Shown here one piece after another: positions 33,295-43,865 of a stretch of DNA of 64,000 nucleotides. Made by a program: the position numbers and the translations under genes. The notes under the pieces are model-generated. The model made no database searches and was not told the origin of the DNA. It worked only from the letters and a program-made list of their open reading frames with translations. The stretch covers positions 124,613,503 through 124,677,502 of the forward strand of contig CM042692.1 in NCBI GenBank assembly GCA_023614405.1, given 5' to 3'. This DNA is from Avena insularis. Lineage: Eukaryota; Streptophyta; Magnoliopsida; Poales; Poaceae. Positions within the stretch are counted from its first letter, which is position 1. Each line of letters begins with the position of its first letter.

Positions 33295-34228
33295 TGATGG
33301 CCCAAAATATATCGAGCTCGTTGGGGAACCCCAAGTGGAAGGTATGATGAGCACAGTAGCAAGTTTTCCCTTAGTTATGAAACCAAGGTTTATCGAACCA
33401 GTAGGAGCAAGGAAACACCTCTCAGGTGTTGCTAGCTGGACTTTGGCAGGGTGCACTACCGGTGCCATCAGCGATGTGGAGACCTACACAACACAACCAC
33501 AAAACTTTGCCCCCAACTTGTGATGGGGTTGTCAATCTCAACGATTTTGCTGAAAACAAAGGATTAAACGTATCGAGTGGAAGAAAGTAGAAGCTTGCAG
33601 AAGGTAAACAGAAAATAGTAAACAGTTGTAGATTGATTGTAAAAGAAAGGATCGGGATCCATAGTTCACTAGTGGTGGCTCTCCTTAAGATAGATAATAT
33701 GTTGGGTGAAGAAATTACAGCGGGGCAATTGACAAACATCGAGAAAGCCGGGAAGAGCTTCAGATCCCTCCAGATCTAGGGATGGAGACGACGGCGGCTA
33801 CAGACTCTTTCGTGGAATTTTGATCGGGTACTCAGGGTTTCTGTATCGGAGGCATCTTATAGTCAGAAGGGAAGGCCGAGGGGTGCCTAGGGCGGCCAGA
33901 CCACCCCCTGGCACGGGCCAGGCTTGGCCGCGCGACCAGGTGGTGTGGCGGCCCGTTGGCCCCTCTCCGCCTCGTATTCTGGCTCCGTGTCCCCCTCGGT
34001 GAAAAACTGACTTAGACTTTTGTCCCTTCCAATTCCGAGAATATTCATTTTCTGACTTCCTAGAACCAAAAACAACAGAAAATAGACAGCTGGCACTGTG
34101 GCATCTTGTTAATAGGTTAGTCCAAGAAAGTGTATGAAAAATACTCCGAAGTTGGAACAAAACATAAGAAAGTAGATAAAAACCAAGCATGGAACATCAA
34201 AAATTATGGATATGTTAGCAACGTATCA
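33295..34228 (-). repeat. 5' LTR of the Athila-type element (934 bp, internally deleted)
   Basis: Close copy of 26883-28475 but with a 661-bp internal deletion at 33744-33748, where GAGAAAGC joins CGGGAAGAG. The breakpoints share only GC. The promoter-side half is kept. Confidence 0.85.
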
Positions 34229-34545
34229 ATGATTCATAAGTAGTAGTACTTGCTTTCACACTCTCTAGTGGGCTTGTATAAATTGGATCAAAATATGTAT
34301 GATTTTAATAAAAATTGATATGTATTTGAGCTATGAGGCCGGTGGAGATGCTCTAAAGCTGATTCATAAGTAGTAGTACTTGCTTTCACACTCTCAAGTA
34401 GACTTGTATAAATTTGATCAAAATATGTATGATTTGAATCAAAATTGATATGTATTTGAGCCGCGAGGCCGTGGAGATTCTCTAAAGCTGATTCATAAGT
34501 AGTAGTACTTGCTTTCACACTCTCCGATGGGCTTGTTTGGTAGAA
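34229..34545. repeat. 129-130-bp tandem repeat array
   Basis: GATTCATAAGTAGTAGTACT begins units at 34231, 34361 and 34490. Each unit ends GGTGGAGATGCTCTAAAGCT, whose reverse complement resembles a Harbinger-type TIR (TTAGAGCATCTCC). The third unit is partial, and a further partial copy sits left of the Athila element. The array probably belongs to the end of a DNA transposon. Confidence 0.8.
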
Positions 34546-34711
34546 TCAAAATTTTTCCAATTACATTGAGCTTCTCCATGGATCTAAGAAATTGTAGGCC
34601 AAGAAATACACCAAAATACAATGGGGTCCAAATTACAGCACAAGATTGAGCATGAACTCACAGCCATCCATTGAATAACAATTCTACTCTCTAAATTAGC
34701 TACCTATTCAA

Positions 34712-35084
34712 CTAATCATTATATGTGCCACCCTTTACCACAACCACATAACTGCTAGGACATGGATAAAAAACTACTAAAACTGCCCACATGAATCTGC
34801 TTTTACGCTCTCCCTTCACATGAAGTTCATGTTTTAGATTTTCTACCACTTGATCAAATACGGCAAGATCAGTCTCAAGTGTCAACTTCTCCTTGCGAAT
34901 AAACTCTGAATTCTTCTTTTCTTCCTCGACAGTACGCTTCAGCTCGAATATCAATAGGTTTTTATAGGCTAATTAATCACCTAAATTGTCCGCCATATCC
35001 TCTGAATTCATCCTCTGGCTACACCAGTGGGTTGATTCATATTGATATGCAATGTACCATGGATCATCGACATGCCTAGACATT
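34712..35084 (-). pseudogene. Coiled-coil plus membrane-anchor gene fragment
   Basis: On the minus strand an ATG at 35084 opens MSRHVDDPWYIAYQYES, then HWCSQRMNSEDMADNLGD and a TAA. In the same frame it continues LLIFELKRTVEEEKKNSEFI, RKEKLTLETDL, VVENLKHELHVKGERK, then a hydrophobic stretch FMWAVLVVFYPCPSSYVVVV and stop. The layout of a coiled coil ending in a single hydrophobic helix recurs in the C-termini of repeated grass zinc-finger (GRF-like) proteins. No zinc finger is visible here. One premature stop suggests a pseudogene. The family link is tentative. Confidence 0.4.
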
Positions 35085-35625
35085 GTAACAATCCCCAAAA
35101 AACCCAATTGAAATCTCTTCGATAGGACATGGCGTCACTTCAAATTCAAAGGTAGTACAAAGAGCTGCACTTCCAACGAGGTAGGAGAAGGAGACCGTGG
35201 TCACGACATGATCGAATCCCCACCCTCGCTGGTGTACCCACTATGACCAGACATTGAGGACTAATTCACACCTATAATCTCGAGGTAATTACGGGAACCG
35301 AATCGATGAGGGTGGCGGGGCAAGGGTGGAGGTCTTACCAAGCAATACTAGAAATTTCCGTGACTATTTGTTAGGATACAGTGGTGGAACAAAACTCGGT
35401 CATCATGGGCGGCGGATATGCGTGCGGAGGACCTACCTGTGGTGGGCACTGCCTCGACGTACAATTCATGCAGACTAAACAAGTGATGGAGCCGTGGTTG
35501 AGATGCAGCACCACAGTCCATCCGCCACCACCGAAGGGCAGAGCTGGCGACGCGACGAGGTGCCGACGATGGTTACTCAATATGCCGGTTGGGTAGGAGC
35601 TACTCAGGACTGGGGGCTGCGAGCG

Positions 35626-35672
<47 letters not shown>

Positions 35673-35980
35673 CGCACGTGTCATACACGACTCCACCTGT
35701 CAATGTTTGGGGAGTAGCTGCTCTGGCCCCACATCACAGCCCCATTGGTCATTGGTTGTGGCAGCCCCATAGAGCGGCCCCATTTGTCATTGGCTACATT
35801 GACCACACAATCAGAAAATAAAGCATCCCACACATCAACGAGAGATGGATGGCTAGTCCGACCCGTCAGCATATAATTGTCAAGTCCTTTGACCTGACGG
35901 CATCCCTCCATCCGAGCGTCTATGAGGGTTTGAGAATAGAGGGAGGGGAAAAGTAAGGAAAAGTTTAGCGGCTGGGAAAA
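35085..35980. other. Unassigned region with GA microsatellite
   Basis: No gene supported. A (GA)n tract of about 20 units lies at 35629-35668. Short direct repeats (CCCCATTGGTCATTGG near 35741 and CCCCATTTGTCATTGG near 35779) flank the following part. Open frames crossing the GA tract are artefacts. Confidence 0.5.
35629..35668. repeat. (GA)n microsatellite
   Basis: An uninterrupted GA dinucleotide run of about 40 bp, usable as a polymorphic marker. It is flanked by GGAT on the left and TGATCG on the right. Confidence 0.95.
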
Positions 35981-35984
35981 CTGA

Positions 35985-38230
35985 GTACAACTAAGAAACC
36001 AAGGGTATGAAAATAGAAATCTCTTAATTTTACTACCTAAGGTTAATGAGGCAGAAAGGACCCAACAATACAGGACAATCAGTCTCTTTAATGTTAGTTT
36101 CAAAATATTGACTAAAGTCACGACAATCACACTTAACTCTGTGGCTGGTCATGTGGTCCGTCTCTCTCAGACTGCTTTCATGCAAGGTCGTAACATCCTA
36201 GATAGGATGGTCACCTTACATGAAACGGTTCACGAACTACATAGGAAAAAGTTGAATGGGTTATTTTAAAAATCGATTTTGGGAAATCCTATGACAAAAT
36301 CAAATGGTCTTTTCTTCCACAGACTCTTAGGATGAAAGGTTTTTTCGTTGAGTGGCATGCCTTAATACATAACTTTGTTTTTGGAGGTAGTGTTGCCATC
36401 AAAGTTAATAACGATGTTGGAAAATACTTCCAGACAAAGAAGGGATTAAGACAAAGCGACCCATTATCACCAATGTTATTTAATATACTGGATGATATGC
36501 TAGTTGTCATGATTAAGTGTGCAAAAGCAGATGACCAAATTGAAGGTGTGATTCCTCATCTGGTTGATGGAGGGCTATCTATCCTTCAATATGCCATGAT
36601 ACAATTATTTTTATGGAACATGCCATCTAAAAAGCGAGAAACCTGAAACTAATCCTTTCAACTTCCATAAGAGTGAGTTGTTTAGGAGGCCAACTTGTAT
36701 GATGAATTATTTTGCTGCGTTCAAGGCTAGTTTCCCAATAGGTATTTAGGCATCCTGATACATTATCGAAGGCTTATAAATGCCGAGTGGAAACTTGTTG
36801 AAGAGATATTTCAATTAAGATTAAGTAGCTGGAAAGGAAAGTTGTTATCTTTTGGGGGGAGATTGGTTCTCATTAGTTCAGTACTCGGTAATATGGTACT
36901 GTATACGATTTTCTTCTTTCAACTCAGTGGGTGGTACTGTATACAATTTTCTTCTTTCAACTACCAAAATGGGTCCTAAAATAGTGGGTGACGAGGGGTA
37001 ATCTCAGCAATGCCCATGGTTATGGACTTAGGATTTCGTGGAAAAGAGAACGCCGGGAATTTCGTCAGCTGATCAGGCAAACAAGGGAGTTGAAGTCATC
37101 TGATTTCTTATGGTAAAATTGATTACAGATCGCTCAAGACTTTTTTCAGTGCCTCTCAGTTGGCTCCTCCCAATCTATATATAATAGGTTGGGTCCCGAG
37201 GCCGTATACCGATAGGTTACAATCTTATAACTACAACACTAATACAATGTCAGTTTCTATTTCCTAATCTAGCAAGTCATGCTTTCCATCGAATGCTTCC
37301 TGGGCCTTCTTCTTGGGCTTCGTGGGCCATGAGCCATCATGTAACCAGGGTAACTAATTATAAGAACCCGAATATTCATATCCATGTCAATGAGATTATT
37401 TCTGATGAAGGTTCTTTTGGTAAAGAGACAACGAGAAAAAGAAATATCAACTCGCTAAGTGGAGTATGGGTTGCTGACCCAAAGACCAAGGAGGTCTTAG
37501 TATTCACAATCTTGAGATCAAGAATCGAGCCCTACTTGGTAAATGGATCTTCAAGTTGTTAACTGAAGATGGAATTTGGCATACTCTCCTTAAACAAAAA
37601 TATGTTGGTTCAAAAGCGTTATCATAGGTTCTATGTAAACCCGGTGACTCGCATTTCTGGGCTGATCTAATGGCGACGAACAATCACTTCTTTCGCTTTG
37701 GATCATTTTTTAACTAAGGATGGATCTAAGATATGTTTCTGGGAAGATAAGTGGCTAGGTAATGCTACACCCAGAAAACAGTATGTAGCGCTGTACAATA
37801 TTGTTCGTCATAAGGGTGATACAATCGCCAAAGTGATGAAGTCATCTCCTCCAAACGTGACGTTCAGAATAGACTTAATTGGGCCTAGAGTTAATTCTTG
37901 GAAAACGCTTGATACTTGTCCATTTAGTGCTTGGGACTGATGAATTTCAATGGAACTTACTTGAGAATAGACAATTCTCAGTTGCTTTCATGTATAATAC
38001 ACTAGTCCAACTAGACTTACCAGTTGATAATAATAAAAAATCTGAAAAATGAAGATACCATAAAAATTAAGGTTTTTGCCTGGTAGGTTCATCGAGTGGT
38101 GATCCTTACTAAAGATAACCTTCTTAAGTGCAATTGGCATGGGGATAAGAAATGTGTCTTTTATCATCATGACGAGACAATCAAATATTTACTTTTAAAA
38201 TGTCATTTTGCCCATTATAGTTAGTCATCC
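35985..38230 (+). pseudogene. LINE (L1-type) reverse transcriptase remnant
   Basis: RT landmarks occur in order: LPKVNEAERTQQYRTISLFN (36030-36090), FMQGRNILDRMV (36180), KIDFGKSYDKIKW (36272-36310), the GLRQSDPLSPMLFNI block (36443-36488), and ILQYA then a frameshift where the catalytic YADD should be (36590). Next come NYLGIPI-like and SWKGKLLSFGGRLVLISSVL (36830-36885). After an insertion the C-terminal part resumes at about 37390 (GGLSIHNLEIKNRALLGKW at 37490, FWEDKWLG at 37737). Stops and frame changes are frequent. A 70-bp tandem duplication (GGTACTGTATACRATTTTC) lies at 36893-36965. Confidence 0.8.
36970..37390. mobile_element. Insertion within the LINE remnant, LTR-like
   Basis: This stretch interrupts the LINE coding order. 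It contains a TATATATAATAGG box (about 37175) and AATACAATG downstream, as in an LTR promoter/leader. The boundaries are unclear and no target duplication was identified. Confidence 0.3.
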
Positions 38231-40119
38231 AAGCAGCTTTGGGTTTGTATCCTCCATGTAATGTTGCCAATATTTTTGAAAACTGCCTACATGGCATTGA
38301 TCACAAGTACATAATTTTTCTTAGGGTGTTTGCTATTATTTGGTCGCTATGGGAAATAATAAAATGTTTAAGGACAAATTGTCTTCTCTTTTGCAGGCTA
38401 TCTGCCCGTGTACAGGTACACTCCGCACATGATCTTCATATATAATGCGAAGTTTTCACGACCTTTTTTCGGAGGTATGTACGCGGCTAAGGCGAGAAAC
38501 TAATTTACCATTCATGAATGACAACATAATCCGCGGATCCGACATCCATAACACTAGGCGTCTTTACAGTTCGCCTTTTCATTTTTATTACTCGACTATG
38601 GACTTGGATCGGATCGGCTGTGTGCATTATAGTATGCCGAGGCCAGGCGTAAGATTTAAAATTCTTTAAATAATAAAATCATCCTTTATCGAAAAGAAAC
38701 TTGTGAGCGCTCATGTTCTGCAAAATAAATAAATAACTATGCAGAAAATTTATGTGGTGCTTAATTGGTTGTTACTGTCTACTTTTTTCTATATATTTGT
38801 GTTCCCGCATGAATGGACTAAGCATATTCATGATTCAGATGTTATGGAGTATTTGCTTGATCAGAAATCTCTAGAAGCCCCAACAATACTCTCGCATTAT
38901 CAGATATACTGACAACCTCTACTAATTAGTAATAACATGCAACCAGGAATCTGTGGAATATTTTTTTAACATAAAATTAAATTCTAAAACCTGGCTATAA
39001 TGTTAGACTTCAAGTAGTAATGTTTTTTTGGCATCCATTTGTCCTCCAGTATTCATACAGATGTACAGATAACCCAGTATGCAGATTTCTGGGACCATTC
39101 TGGTTTCTATGGGTCATAAAGTCATGATGTGTCGATCTGAATATCTGATATTTCACTACTATTAAAAACCAGGTTTTTCTTGTTCATATGTAGAATTGGA
39201 GAAAGTATACTGAAATTTGAAAATTTATGCGTTCCCAATATCTGAACTGGATTGCATTTTTGGAGGAGATGGTGAGTAAAAATACCATTAATTTGCCATG
39301 TATCTAGAAAGTTATAATTCTTCATAGGTTACCCCATATTTTCCAGTCTAATATTTGTTCTTCGAGTGTCTGCACTGGAGGAGATGGTGAGTAAAAATAC
39401 CATTAATTTGCCATGTGTCTAGATGGTTATAATTCTTCATAGGTTACCCCATATTTTCCAGTTAATATTTGTTCTAGGATGTGGTTGTTAACATGGAAGG
39501 AGTATAATGGGTTGTACAATCGACTGTATCTTTCATTTTCTCTTAAATTTCATAGCGAACTTTCACAATGATACGTATAATTTTGAATTAGGGACGAGTT
39601 GAAGCGAAAAGTATTTTATTGGTTTGTGAAGCTTATGCACTATTAAGTTTAAAAAATTGACTTGGCTTGTCTATGTATCTAGACTAAAAGAAGTCCAGAT
39701 TGATGTGTATCTAGACAAATCCAAGTCACTTAAGCCTACTAGACAAATCCAAGTTACTTATTTTTGAATGGAGGGAGCAGTCTAGAAGAAAGAAGCCCAA
39801 GAAGGCAAAGGTTCACAGAGCAACTGGCAAAGCCCAAATAATCATAATTATGGGGTATGCTAAGCCAGCCTCTGCTGCAAGCGCGAATGCTCTCAACAAA
39901 TCTAACTTAAAAGAAGGATATTGAGACCTCAAACTGCGCAGCATTCTGAAGTGTCTCGTGACACATAAAACAAAGGCCGCATTACATTGGAAATTTGAAA
40001 TCGCTTAGTTCGAGAACGACTAGCAGACAAAGGCGCAAACTGAAATGCAGAGGTACACGGCGAAGGGAACACGCTCCCATAGTCCACCCGCTAAAACCTG
40101 ACACTAAATCCTTGAGCCC
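38231..40119. other. Unassigned intergenic region
   Basis: No gene seen up to the OEP16-2-like stop. It includes a 115-bp tandem duplication (39261-39473). Bases about 39660-39780 have TCTAGACAAATCCAAGT repeats and end TTTTTGAATGGAGGGAGCA, the right end of a Stowaway-like MITE whose left end is missing. Confidence 0.4.
39261..39473. repeat. 115-bp tandem duplication
   Basis: TGGAGGAGATGGTGAGTAAA starts units at 39261 and 39376. Each continues through CATTAATTTGCCATG and TTCATAGGTTACCCCATATT. A few substitutions separate the copies. Confidence 0.85.
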
Positions 40120-40975
40120 TCAGAATATGCCGGACAGCATGGTCGCCGCGCTTGAGAGTGCTGCTCCGGTGATGGCGAAGTGCACGACGTGGTCGGCGTG
40201 CCCGGTGTCCCCTGTCAGCGCCACCGCTGCTCCCGCGATAGCACCTGCAATCGCGCTGTTCTTCTGCAGAAAGAAGTAGGCAGAAACATATCAATTAGCA
40301 GCAGAAATAAATAAATCTGAATCTGATCTGAGTAATGCAAAGAAACAGCAGGTAGATAGATTGAACAAGAAAGGCACCGACCCAGTCATGGCATCCCCTG
40401 GCCTCTCTCAGGCCGTAAGTTATCCCAGAGTAAACTCCGGCCGCCAGTCCTGCCACAAGAACAAGGTCAGATATTCCTCTGAGATTCATGAGCTATATTA
40501 TACTTCAGGTATTTCTACGACGGGCTAATCGATGCCTAAATACAGGAAAATAGGCTAGAATCTTCTTGTACTCACCCCACTGAATGGCTTCCTTGCCGGC
40601 CGACTTCACCACTGCATCGAGCGACTTCTGGCCATCATCCCCTGTGAACAAACCCAACTGTCATCGTCAGCTCCGGCAGCTTACTTAACACAAACAGGAA
40701 GCGTGACCGGCAGTCGCGCTCGATTGTGTTTTACCTCTGGCGCTGGAGAAATGGGTGTTCCTCTTGACGTTGTCCAGCCCGGTGGAGTCCCCTCCGAGCC
40801 CTTCGACGGTGACGAAGTAGGCCTCCTTGGACACGGCCCGGGCGGCCCCGACCCCGGCGGCGCGGATGAAGCTGTCGGCGACGCAGTTGAGGAGCGGGTG
40901 GCCGAGGTCCAGGAGCGGGCGCCGGTCCATGCTCGCCACCTCCTCCTTGAGCGTCCGCGCGTCCAGCCGGCTCAT
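40120..40975 (-). CDS. OEP16-2: Outer envelope pore protein 16-2-like (Tim17/22/23 family, 4 exons, 172 aa)
   Basis: OEP16 proteins form amino-acid-selective pores in the plastid outer envelope and belong to the PRAT (Tim17/Tim22/Tim23) family. Exons on minus are 40735-40975, 40576-40641, 40382-40449 and 40120-40263, with GT-AG junctions and matching phases (519 nt). The protein begins MSRLDARTLKEEVASM and has LLDLGHPLLNCVADSFIRAAG then GAARAVSKEAYFVTVEG. The exon 1-2 loop (SSARGDDGQKSLDAVVKSAG) is followed by EAIQWGLAAGVYSGITYGLR, GCHDW, KNSAIAGAIAGAAVAL, GAALSSAATMLSGIF. Four hydrophobic Gly/Ala-rich segments fit the four-helix fold. The longer helix 1-2 loop marks the OEP16-2 (seed/pollen) type rather than OEP16-1. 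The start is the first ATG and matches family length. It looks functional. Confidence 0.92.
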
Positions 40976-41298
40976 CTCGTTCCTCCGCTCTCCTTGCTTG
41001 CTTGCTGACTCTGGGTGGTGGTGTCAGTACTAGTGAGCTCTCGATAGAAGCAGAACAGCACACGTACGTACCTGGAGAAGAGGCGAGCGGCCTCGGCGTT
41101 TATGAACAGAGCGGGGGAGGCTCGCCGCTCGTGGGGGAGCGTAGCACGTGTCGCGGCCGTTCGGCAACGTGTCCCAGGTGAGGTCGTGGCGTGTCCATGG
41201 CGCAGGCGGCAGAGAGCCTTCCTGAATCCTCTGCCTGCGCGTAGAGGGGCGCGTGGCAAGACAGAACAAACCGAGGTGGCCGACCCGTCCAGCCAAGG
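40976..41298 (-). promoter_or_regulatory. OEP16-2-like promoter and 5' leader with ABRE cores
   Basis: Two ACGTGTC cores (41146-41152 and 41167-41173 on plus) lie 171-198 bp upstream of the start codon. The first is embedded in CACGTGTC, an extended ABRE/G-box. ABREs bind bZIP factors in abscisic-acid and late-seed programmes, and OEP16-2 genes are reported as seed and ABA related, so the motifs suit the gene. A CTTGCTTGCTTGCTG run lies in the leader (40993). A GTACGTACGTG donor-like motif near 41071 might mark a leader intron. The MULE begins at 41299, so native promoter is only about 320 bp. Confidence 0.55.
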
Positions 41299-41590
41299 GG
41301 AATTTGAAAAAAATAACCTAATTAAATAACAAATTCACGAAATAAACTCCGGTCATCGAAATTTCACGGATCTAACCATTTTTGCAACGCCGTATACAAT
41401 GGCGCCGCACCCTGAAGCGTAGCGCCAAGCTTGGTGGCGCCGCACCTCTGCCAGCGTGGCGTCGACGTGGTCTCGCGGGTCCCAGTTTCGTAAGTGCGGC
41501 GCCACACACTACGACGCCGCACTTTAGGTCTTGTACCAGCCGCGCGGCCGCCCCAGCCCGACCCAGGCTCACTTTTTTCCTCAACCCACA
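41299..41590 (+). repeat. MULE left terminal inverted repeat
   Basis: Opens GGAATTTGAAAAAAATAACC and runs to AACCCACACGAACA. It matches the right TIR with few mismatches. The truncated transposase frame runs directly into this TIR. Confidence 0.9.
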
Positions 41591-41605
41591 CGAACATATT
41601 GCTTG

Positions 41606-43559
41606 TCATTTGAGTGTACCTCCGGCCACCCTCATCGTAAGCTCGTGCCCACTTTCCCATATCTTCAGTGTTTCTAAGGAGGAACTCTTTGCCCCCCGCA
41701 TTGAGTTCTTTGTTATGGAACAATTTGTTGTACAAGTTTGAGAAACGGCGCTCCGTGAAAACGAGACAACAATCTTGTAGATCATCAGACAAGTCCTTGC
41801 TCTTGCATGCCCTATAGAAGTTTGAAACAAAATGTCTCATGCACCATCGATAGTGCAATGGGACATGTCCGGGAATGTCAAGCATCACCGCATTGAGAAT
41901 TTCTTGATAACGATCCGAGATGACACATAATTCCCTTTGAGCGGGTAAGACCTTCGTTCTCAAAATATGGAAGAACCACTCTCAATTGTCATTGTTTTCC
42001 ACCTCAACCAAAGCAAACGCCAAAGGAACCAACCGGTTGTTGGCATCGCTAGCTATTGCAATCAAGATAGTGCCCTTGTATTGTCCGGTCAAGAAGGTGC
42101 CATCAACGGATATAACAGGCCTGCAATGTTCAAAAGCCCGAACACATTGCTCGAAACCCCAAAATGCACGTCCAAATACTCGAACGGTTTTTCCGTTCAT
42201 TATCCTTGTCTTGTTTCCAAAAGGTTCAATGATATGAATCATGCCCGGGTTAGCATTGGCCATCGCTAACAACAACCTAGGGATCCGGTTATAAGATTCC
42301 TCCCAATCACCATACAACATCTTGAATGCGGCTTGCTTCGCCTTCCATGCCTTCCCATATTTCACCTCGTAGTGAAAAAGGGCTTTCACAAGCTCTTGGA
42401 CCATTTTGATGGTCATTATTGGAAATGACTTGATGTTATTGGAAAGCCTATAAGTAATAAACTCGGAGGTGAGTTGTCGATGCTCGTGCTTCACATCCTT
42501 GCCATCCACCGTCGGGCCTCGGCACATGTGAGTTGATACACAACTAGATATGTGCCAACTTGGACCTCCCTTAAATGGTCTTGCACGCACAATCCAAGGA
42601 CATCCATCCTCCTCGCATTTAACCGTGTAACGCTTCTTCACGTCCGAGTGCACCACCGTGTAAGGGCGATGATGCTTAACCGAGAAGTCCTTTATTCATT
42701 GCTTAAATTCCAACAAGGTCTTAAACCTCGATCCACGAGAAAATCCATTATTCTCTTGATTACCATCACGGTAAGAACTTGACCTTGGTCCAAGCACTAT
42801 GCCCTCACCGCCATCAACCGTGGCTTCATCCGCGAGACTAACATCACGGAACAAAGATACCATGTGGTCCCGCCCTAATACGTTCTCGTGGATTTCGGCC
42901 TCTCTAGCCGTGAACCCCTCCTCGTCAAGTTCTTCTTCGGGACCATCATCATCCGAGTCCGAAGCATAGCATCGAGTATACGAGATGTCACAGTCCATGC
43001 TCTCTTGCGTAATATATTTATCCAAATCTCCAACATTGTTGTCATGGAGCTCAACCTCATTCTCATTGTGTCAATAATCATCATTTTGCTCTTTCAACAC
43101 TTCATCTTGGTTCTTCGAAATCGGGCTCAATGTTTGGGTAAATGGAGGTTCAATCAATACCTCTTGGTTTATTGGTGGAGGACTCCTAGAACCCAATGAG
43201 GAGGCAGTACGGTTCAAATCCAAGTGCAAGTTATTCTCAAATTTCTTGGTGGCAAATAGTTCAAGAGCTTTGTCTAGCGACTCCGCCACCACCTCCTTGT
43301 ATGCAACCCAACGGGGCTCGGAGAAGATACGCATGGTCTTCCAACGGGTGTGCATTCCAAAAGCCACATTATGCCTTCCCTCTAACTCAACAACATCTTT
43401 TGGGTCCATCCATTTTAATTTAATCCTAACTTGCTCCAAGACCTCAGCGTAGGTGGGACTACGATCAAACACCAAGTCAAGCTCATCCGGGTCCGGTTCT
43501 ATATTACCTCTCAAAAAGGCATCCTTGTCTACATGATGAACATGAACAATTCTTGACAT
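41606..43559 (-). pseudogene. MULE transposase (MuDR type), broken and C-terminally truncated
   Basis: The minus-strand frame starts at ATG 43559 (MSRIVHVHHVDKDAF). It contains a Mutator DNA-binding region (YTVVHSDVKKRYTVKCEEDG, then CPWIVRARP and WHISS) and the MULE transposase core (PVISVDGTFLTGQYKGTILI, IASDANNRLVPLAFALVEVE, VISDRYQEILNAV, HYRWCMRHFVSNF, WARAYDEGGRRYTQMTSNM). The first two catalytic Asp positions are present. After MTSNM, where the third catalytic residue (Glu) should follow, the frame passes into TIR sequence, so this residue and the SWIM zinc finger are lost. In-frame TGA codons interrupt it at FKQ-stop-IKDF (about 42694) and NDN-stop-EWFF (about 41980); both are plausible Trp-to-stop changes. 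A further stop follows NDDY at about 43071. Not functional. Confidence 0.85.
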
Positions 43560-43865
43560 TTCTAAAATAATCACAACAATAATACCATGATCAACAATAC
43601 CTATGCCAACTCAATACATACTTATTGGTGACATTAACACAATACCCATCCCTATGCCAAAATCTACCATACATCTTGCATATCAATCTAGGGTTTCATA
43701 GATATGGGTCAAACCAAGAATTTTGTGGGTGAAAAACGAAGAGAAAGGGGAAGAATACCTCTAGGCACTTGGGGGATCGAAATCCACGGGAAGAAGGGTC
43801 CAATTTGGCCTTTTGTAGGGAGGGATTTGAGGGAGGAGTCTCACCACAGCCGCCGCCGCCTCTCT

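Larger units (their letters stand above)
26883..34228 (-). mobile_element. Athila-type gypsy retrotransposon, gag-protease only, 7.3 kb
   Basis: The element is bounded by ATGAT on both sides (26878-26882 and 34229-34233). On the minus strand the order is 5' LTR (33295-34228), PBS complementary to tRNA-Asp (33266-33283, TGGCGCTGTTGCCGGGGA), gag-protease (31183-33108), 2.7 kb of non-coding sequence, a G-rich purine tract (GCTTGGGGATG), and 3' LTR (26883-28475). The tRNA-Asp primer is typical of the Athila/Tat branch of gypsy. LTRs start TGATAC and end CCATCA, like the abundant Sabrina/WHAM-type repeats of wheat relatives. No reverse transcriptase or integrase is present, so it would have depended on another element. 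Confidence 0.85.

Noticed and set aside
35494..35772. Frame encoding an Arg-Glu repeat
   Set aside because: Produced by the (GA)n microsatellite.
40703..41329. Plus-strand frames over the OEP16-2-like first exon and promoter
   Set aside because: Shadows of the minus-strand gene and GC-rich leader, with no domain.
41382..41741. 119-codon plus frame in the MULE TIR
   Set aside because: GC-rich TIR sequence, mirrored in the other TIR; no domain.
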